From positions 161,081-225,080 of the forward strand of contig NZ_KZ559471.1 in assembly GCF_002850745.1 (NCBI RefSeq): a stretch of 64,000 bases of DNA, written 5' to 3'. Below are positions 59,172-64,000 of this stretch, piece by piece. This DNA comes from Nonomuraea indica. Its GTDB lineage: Bacteria > Actinomycetota > Actinomycetes > Streptosporangiales > Streptosporangiaceae. Position 1 is the first letter of the stretch; each line of letters opens with the position of its first letter. The translations under genes were made by a program, and so were the position numbers. Under the pieces are notes generated by a model that worked only from the letters and a program-made list of their open reading frames with translations, was not told the origin of the DNA and made no database searches.

Positions 59172-62100
59172 GTGTCAGTCACCATCGTCTCCGTGGAGTC
59201 CACGGACCTGTTCGCGGGCACGCAGGACGCCCCGCGCCAGGTGCTGCGCGTGACGCTCGACGGCCCGCCCGCACGGGTCGCCGTCACCGGCCCCGGCGTG
59301 ACGGGCGCGGCCCGTGGCTCCGGCGAGGTCGAGGTCCCGCTGGAGATCACGGACCGGGTCCCGGGGACCGAACTGCCGGTCGTGGTGACGGCGGGTGACG
59401 CGCGCGCCGAGGGCGTGGTCGTCGTGGCCGAGCCCGGCTGGACGATGTTCATGGTCTCGCACTTCCACTACGACCCGGTGTGGTGGAACACGCAGGCGGC
59501 GTACACCTCGCCCTGGGAACTGCTGTCCGGGGACGCCACCACCCGGCCGCTGTGGGAGCGGAACGGCTTCGCGCTGGTCGACGCGCACCTGGACCTGGCG
59601 CTGCGCGACCCCGTCTACGCGTTCGTGCTGGCCGAGATCGACTACCTCAAGCCGTACTTCGACGTGCACCCCGAACGCCGGGCCGACCTGCGGCTGCTGC
59701 TGGAGCGGGGGCAGGTCGAGCTGGTCGGCGGGACGTACAACGAGCCCAACACCAACCTCACCGGGGCCGAGACCACGATCCGGAACATCGTGTACGGCAT
59801 CGGCTACCAGCGCGACATCCTGGGCGGCGAGCCGGCGACGGCGTGGCAGCTCGACGCGTTCGGGCACGACCCGCAGTTCCCGGGACACCTCGCGGCGGCC
59901 GGGCTGACCGGGAGCGCCTGGGCACGCGGGCCGTTCCACCAGTGGGGGCCGATCCAGAAGAACTTCCGCGAGGCCAAGGACGACGCCACGGTCATGCAGT
60001 TCCCCAGCGAGTTCGAGTGGATCTCCCCGTCGGGGCTCGGCGTGCTGACGCACTTCATGCCCCACCACTACTCGGCGGGCTGGTGGATGGACTCCTCCGC
60101 CGACCTGGCCGCCGCCGAGAAGGCCGTGTACGAGCTGTTCAGCAAGCTGAAGCCGGTCGGGGCGACGAAGAACCTGCTGCTGCCCGTGGGCACCGACTAC
60201 ACCCCGCCGAACAAGTGGGTCACCGAGATCCACCGTTCCTGGAACTCCCGCTACGTCTGGCCGCGCTTCGTCTGCGCCACCCCCCGCGACTTCCTCGACG
60301 CGGTCCGGGCCGAGCTGGCGGCCGCCGGCCGGCGGCCGAGCCCGCAGACCCGGGACATGAACCCGATCTACACCGGCAAGGACGTCTCCTACATCGACAC
60401 CAAGCAGGCGCAGCGGGCGGGCGAGGTGGCCGCCGTGGACGCGGAGAAGCTCGCCACCCTGGCCGCGCTCGAAGGGCTCGGCGCCTACCCCGAGGCCGCC
60501 CTCGACAAGGTCTGGCGGCAGCTCGCGTACGGCGCGCACCACGACGCGATCACCGGGAGCGAGTCCGACCAGGTCTACCTGGACCTGCTGTCCGGCTGGC
60601 GCGAGGCGTACGACCTCGCGGCCGCCGTGCTGGACGCCTCGCTCGGCTCGCTCGTCGCCCGCGTGGACACCACAGGGGAGGGCGTCGCGGTCGTCGTCGC
60701 GAACACGCTGTCCTTCGACCGGTCGGCGCCCGTCGCCGTGCGGCTGCCCGCCGGGACCGACGGCGCGCGGGTGATCGACGACATCGGCGCCGACGTGCCC
60801 TGCGTCGTGGACCGGGGAACCCTGCGGTTCCTGGCCGAGGACGTGCCCGCGACCGGCTGGCGCACCTGGCGGCTGCTGCCCGGCTCGTCCGCCGCCGCTC
60901 CCGCGTGGACCCCGGCCGACGGCACCACGATCGAGAACGCCCGCTACCGCGTCACCGCCGACCCCCTGCGCGGCGGCGGCCTGTCCGCGGTGTTCGACAA
61001 GAAGGCGGGGCGCGAACTGGTCCGGGACGGCGAGGTCGGCAACGAGCTGCGCGTCTACGAGGAGTACCCGGCCCACCCCGACTTCGGCGAGGGCCCCTGG
61101 CACCTGGTGCCCAAGGGCCCGGTCGTCGGCGCGGCGCAGGGCCCTGCCGTGGTGCGCCGTGAGATCTGCCCGCTCGGCGAGCGCCTGCTGATCACCGGAA
61201 CGGTGGACGGCATCGGCTACGAGCAGACCGTCACGCTGTGGGACGGCGCGGACCGGGTGGACCTCGTCACCCGCGTCGTCGGCTACAGCGGGGCCGACCG
61301 GCTGCTGCGGTTGCGCTTCCCCGCCGACCTCCCCGGCGCGCTGCCGGTCAGCGAGGTGGCCGGGGCCGTGGTCGGCCGCGGGTTCGCCCTGCCCGACGTG
61401 GACGCCGCCGAGGCGCCGTGGACCCTCGACAACCCCGCCAACACGTGGTTCGCACTGGGCTCCACCGCCCGGGTCACGCTGACCGGGCCCGACGGCCGCT
61501 TCCTGGGGGACCGGGCGCTCGGGGTCGCCGAGGTCGTCGTGCCCGCGCTGGACGACGCCGCCGGCGCGCGTGACCTGCTGGTCGCGCTGGTCCGGGCCGG
61601 GATCACCGCGACCACGGCGAGCGCCGACTGGTCCCGGTACGGCTGGCTCGACGTGGACTCCAACCTCCCCGACTTCCGCGTCATGATCGGCGGTCCGGAG
61701 GAGAACGACGCGGTGCGCGAGCTGCTGGAGAGCGCCGGGGCCGCCTACACCGAGACCCTCGAACGCGACGGGCGCGTCTGGGTGCCCGCCGCGCGGCCGC
61801 TGCGCGAGGTCTGGCGGCCCAACGCCGACCTGCGCGACCTGCGCGCACTGCCCGCCCTGGTCACCACCGACCCCGCCGCGCTGACCGCCGACCTCGCCGA
61901 CGCCCGCGTGAGCGCCGCCTGCCCGGGGGAGATCCCCGAGTCCGAGCGGCTCACCGACCACACCGTCGCGCTGCTCACCTACGGCCTGCCGGGCTTCGCC
62001 GTCGATCCGGCCGGGACCCTGCACCTGTCGCTGCTGCGCTCGTGCACCGGCTGGCCGTCCGGCGTGTGGATCGACCCGCCCCGCCGTACGCTGCCCGACG

Positions 62101-63398
62101 GCGCGGGCTTCCAGCTCATGCACTGGACCCACGAGTTCCGCTACGCGCTGGTCTCCGGTGAGGGCGACTGGCGCGCGCTGACGCTGCCCGCCCGGGGTCA
62201 GGAGTTCAACCACCCCCTGTACGCCGTGGTCGCCGAGCCGCACCCCGGCCCGCTGCCGCCGGCCCGGTCGTACCTGCGGGCCGAGCCCGCCCGCGAGGTG
62301 CTGGTCGGCACCCTCAAACCGGCCGGCAACCCGACCGCGCACGGATCGGCCGCGGCCCCCGACCCGGCGTCGGGGGTGACCGTACGCCTGATGGAGTCCA
62401 CCGGGCACGGCCGCGACGCCACCCTGTCCGGCGCGCTCGCCCTCGCCGAGCCCCACCGCGCCGACCTGCTCGAACGCCGGGGCGAACCCGTCACGGGCGC
62501 CATCGGGCTGACCGGCGCCGAGGTCGCCACCGTGATCGCCGTACCCGGCCTGCCGCCGCACGACGCCGCCGACGCGGGCGCGCCGCCGTGCGGCGGGGCG
62601 GTGCTGGGACCGGTGGCCGAGGCGGCGCAGCCGGTGCACGCGCGGTACTGGCTGCACAACCGGGGGCCGGCGCCGATGGGGTACCTGCCGGTGAGCGTCG
62701 CGGTCTCCCCGGGGCTCCTGCGGACCGGGGGCGAGCCGGTCGAGATGTCGGTCGTGCTCTCGTCGCACCTGGTGGACGCCGACGTGGAGGGGGCCGTGGA
62801 GCTCCTCGCGCCCGACGGCTGGACGGCGAGCCTGACGCGGCGGCCGTACCGGCTGGCGGCGGGCGGGCACCTGCGGTTCCCGGTGACGCTCACCCCGCCG
62901 GAGGGCGTGGAGCCGGGGACGTACTTCGCCGCCGCCCGGATCCGGTACGACGGCCAGGCCGTCGAGGACGTGGCCACGATCGCGGTCGGCGACCTGCCGG
63001 GCCTGCTGCCCGTCCCCGGCGACGTCCCGGAGGACTGGGTGGCCGCGCAGGGCAGCAAGGACGCCCCCGGCCGTGACACCGGCCTGTCGGTGGACGTGAC
63101 CGCGCGGTCGGTGCGCGTCGCCCCCGGCGGCCGGGCCGTGCTGGGGCTCACGCTGCGCAACCGCACCCGGGGTGAGATCCGCGGCGAGCTGCAGCTGGTC
63201 TCGCCCTGGGGCACCTGGGACCTGGTCGCCGACCCGGTCCGCGGGTTCGCCCTCGCGGCGGGGGCGACGGCCGCCGTCGCGTTCGAGGTGGCCGCGCCGC
63301 GCGACGCCGACCCCGGCTCGTCCTGGGCGCTGGTCAAGGTCATGTGGTACGGCCGCTGCCAGTACGCCCCGACCGTCGAACTGGTGGTGGCCCCATGA
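59172..63398 (+). CDS. Large GH38 alpha-mannosidase with C-terminal accessory domains
   Basis: 1408 residues from GTG 59172 with AGAGAGGA 4-6 bases upstream; an upstream ATG lacks a ribosome site and would read through the hairpin. GH38 motifs: VSHFHYDPVWW with His97, His99 and Asp101, nucleophile Asp228 in QLDAFGHDP, and YGAHHDAITGSES. C-terminal beta domains follow, including a NEW3-like segment near the end. No signal peptide, so probably intracellular. It is longer than usual GH38 enzymes (about 1000) by roughly 400 residues. Its motifs are closer to the class II lysosomal type than those of the 48054 gene, so the two may cut different mannose linkages. The stop overlaps the next start. 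Confidence 0.93.
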   Translation: MSVTIVSVESTDLFAGTQDAPRQVLRVTLDGPPARVAVTGPGVTGAARGSGEVEVPLEITDRVPGTELPVVVTAGDARAEGVVVVAEPGWTMFMVSHFHYDPVWWNTQAAYTSPWELLSGDATTRPLWERNGFALVDAHLDLALRDPVYAFVLAEIDYLKPYFDVHPERRADLRLLLERGQVELVGGTYNEPNTNLTGAETTIRNIVYGIGYQRDILGGEPATAWQLDAFGHDPQFPGHLAAAGLTGSAWARGPFHQWGPIQKNFREAKDDATVMQFPSEFEWISPSGLGVLTHFMPHHYSAGWWMDSSADLAAAEKAVYELFSKLKPVGATKNLLLPVGTDYTPPNKWVTEIHRSWNSRYVWPRFVCATPRDFLDAVRAELAAAGRRPSPQTRDMNPIYTGKDVSYIDTKQAQRAGEVAAVDAEKLATLAALEGLGAYPEAALDKVWRQLAYGAHHDAITGSESDQVYLDLLSGWREAYDLAAAVLDASLGSLVARVDTTGEGVAVVVANTLSFDRSAPVAVRLPAGTDGARVIDDIGADVPCVVDRGTLRFLAEDVPATGWRTWRLLPGSSAAAPAWTPADGTTIENARYRVTADPLRGGGLSAVFDKKAGRELVRDGEVGNELRVYEEYPAHPDFGEGPWHLVPKGPVVGAAQGPAVVRREICPLGERLLITGTVDGIGYEQTVTLWDGADRVDLVTRVVGYSGADRLLRLRFPADLPGALPVSEVAGAVVGRGFALPDVDAAEAPWTLDNPANTWFALGSTARVTLTGPDGRFLGDRALGVAEVVVPALDDAAGARDLLVALVRAGITATTASADWSRYGWLDVDSNLPDFRVMIGGPEENDAVRELLESAGAAYTETLERDGRVWVPAARPLREVWRPNADLRDLRALPALVTTDPAALTADLADARVSAACPGEIPESERLTDHTVALLTYGLPGFAVDPAGTLHLSLLRSCTGWPSGVWIDPPRRTLPDGAGFQLMHWTHEFRYALVSGEGDWRALTLPARGQEFNHPLYAVVAEPHPGPLPPARSYLRAEPAREVLVGTLKPAGNPTAHGSAAAPDPASGVTVRLMESTGHGRDATLSGALALAEPHRADLLERRGEPVTGAIGLTGAEVATVIAVPGLPPHDAADAGAPPCGGAVLGPVAEAAQPVHARYWLHNRGPAPMGYLPVSVAVSPGLLRTGGEPVEMSVVLSSHLVDADVEGAVELLAPDGWTASLTRRPYRLAAGGHLRFPVTLTPPEGVEPGTYFAAARIRYDGQAVEDVATIAVGDLPGLLPVPGDVPEDWVAAQGSKDAPGRDTGLSVDVTARSVRVAPGGRAVLGLTLRNRTRGEIRGELQLVSPWGTWDLVADPVRGFALAAGATAAVAFEVAAPRDADPGSSWALVKVMWYGRCQYAPTVELVVAP

Positions 63399-64000
63399 CG
63401 GCCGGTCACCACCACGGCCACGGCCGCCCGGTCCTCGGGACCGCGCCCGTCAGCGATGGGCCCGTCGCCCGCGGGTCCGTCGTCGGTGGGCCCGTCACCC
63501 GCGGGCCGGTCACCCGCGGGCCCGTCACCGGTGGGCCCGTCACCGGTGGGCCCGTCGCGCCCGGTGTGGGACCGGTGCTGGGCTGGCTCGACGGCAACCC
63601 CCTCCCGCGCGCCGAGCTGGACCGGCGGCTCGCCGCCCTGCGGGCCGGGCCCCGGTCCACGGCGCTCCCCGCGCCGGGCACGGCCGAGGACCGGCAGCTC
63701 ACGCGCTGGGTGGCCCAGGTCGTGCTGACCGAGAAGCTGTGCGCCGCCGAGGCCGCCGCCCGCGGGCTGGACCCCGGAGACGCCCGGCCGGTCCGGCTCG
63801 ACCAGCGGGCCGCCGTCGAACTGGGCTCCATCGCCGCGGCGGCGTACGAGGGCAGCGCAGCCGTCCGCGCCGTGTACGAGGCCGTCACCGCCGACGTCGT
63901 CGTGGCCCCGGAGCAGGCGGCCGTCCACCGGGAGTCCACCGCTCGGCCGCCCGCCGGGCCGGTGTGGCGGCTGCGCACGCCGGGTGGCGGGGTCGACGCC
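63395..64000 (+). CDS. Unidentified protein co-translated with the large GH38 gene, partial at right edge
   Basis: The ATG overlaps the GH38 stop (ATGA); 202 codons are seen and the frame is open at the edge. It starts with a His-rich segment (GHHHGHG), then seven GPVxxG-like repeats, then VLGWLDGNPLPRAELDRRLAALRAG and RQLTRWVAQVVLTEKLCAAEAAARGL. The last part is helical and faintly recalls the N-terminal domain of SurA-type prolyl isomerases. I do not recognise the family. Tight coupling to GH38 suggests a role in the same glycan pathway, perhaps as partner or chaperone of the enzyme. Confidence 0.8.
   Translation, partial: MTAGHHHGHGRPVLGTAPVSDGPVARGSVVGGPVTRGPVTRGPVTGGPVTGGPVAPGVGPVLGWLDGNPLPRAELDRRLAALRAGPRSTALPAPGTAEDRQLTRWVAQVVLTEKLCAAEAAARGLDPGDARPVRLDQRAAVELGSIAAAAYEGSAAVRAVYEAVTADVVVAPEQAAVHRESTARPPAGPVWRLRTPGGGVDA
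63458..63562. repeat. 15-bp tandem repeat, seven units
   Basis: Seven 15-bp units based on GGGCCCGTCACCGGT encode Gly-Pro-Val-Thr-Gly/Arg repeats near the N-terminus of the unidentified protein. Units differ by one to four bases. Confidence 0.9.

Noticed and set aside
59175..62870. 1231-codon minus-strand frame opposite the large GH38 gene
   Set aside because: Antisense shadow of 59172-63398 without recognisable domains.

Overview
The window is GC-rich throughout. It has many GTG starts, frequent 4-base GTGA/ATGA overlaps between genes, and low-complexity Pro/Thr/Gly/Ala linkers. Its gene families are typical of filamentous actinomycetes: Ser/Thr kinases with extracytoplasmic tails, MocR, LacI, DUF4184, a SapA-like protein, XRE-STAND-WD40, and carbohydrate ABC importers without their own ATPase. 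A Streptosporangiaceae-like soil actinomycete (for example Nonomuraea or a relative) fits best, but the genus cannot be proven from this window. No rRNA, tRNA, CRISPR array, transposase or phage gene was seen. The sequence reads as chromosome.

Layout. (1) 1-5422, minus strand: a signalling operon of two transmembrane Ser/Thr kinases and a kinase-like protein without catalytic residues that runs off the left edge. (2) 5508-7892: a divergent pyridoxamine-phosphate-oxidase-like gene and MocR regulator around a 25-bp imperfect palindrome, followed by an APH-fold phosphotransferase and a short-chain dehydrogenase. (3) 9760-22711: a surface-polysaccharide cluster with five glycosyltransferase genes (one a 1197-residue GT-A plus membrane-domain fusion), a DegT aminotransferase, a Wzx-like flippase, a polysaccharide deacetylase, a GH26-like enzyme and a FemAB/BioF2-like acyltransferase. 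It is headed by a leader with several inverted repeats and a possible 59-codon ORF. (4) 23013-27508: a sigma factor fused to an anti-sigma zinc finger, a membrane segment and a BACON-like domain; a secreted or anchored substrate-binding/VWA protein; a CDF-like membrane protein. (5) 27646-35913: DUF4184 protein, TrmH-type RNA methyltransferase, SapA-like secreted protein, a secreted cysteine-loop propeller protein, and an XRE-STAND-WD40 protein with 14 repeats. A structured RNA or terminator lies in this part.

(6) 36125-45722: a seven-gene peptide-type ABC transporter, amidase and amidohydrolase operon divergent from a LacI regulator, with two similar CG-centred operator candidates between them; this looks like uptake and hydrolysis of an amide-containing compound. 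(7) 45707-47996: a DUF3237 gene and an FAD monooxygenase divergent from a MarR regulator.

(8) 48054-64000: a probable N-glycan utilisation locus. A LacI regulator at 54254 sits between a minus-strand sugar-ABC/GH38 operon and a plus-strand GH5, secreted GH85 endo-N-acetylglucosaminidase, GH38 and unknown-protein operon. Two closely matching CTAAAnCGCTnTAG sites flank the regulator gene, one before each operon. The inferred route is release of a high-mannose glycan outside the cell by GH85, import by the ABC system using a shared ATPase encoded elsewhere, then trimming by two alpha-mannosidases and removal of the core beta-mannose by the GH5 enzyme.

All functions are read from motifs and context by eye. 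No database search, folding program or promoter predictor was run.
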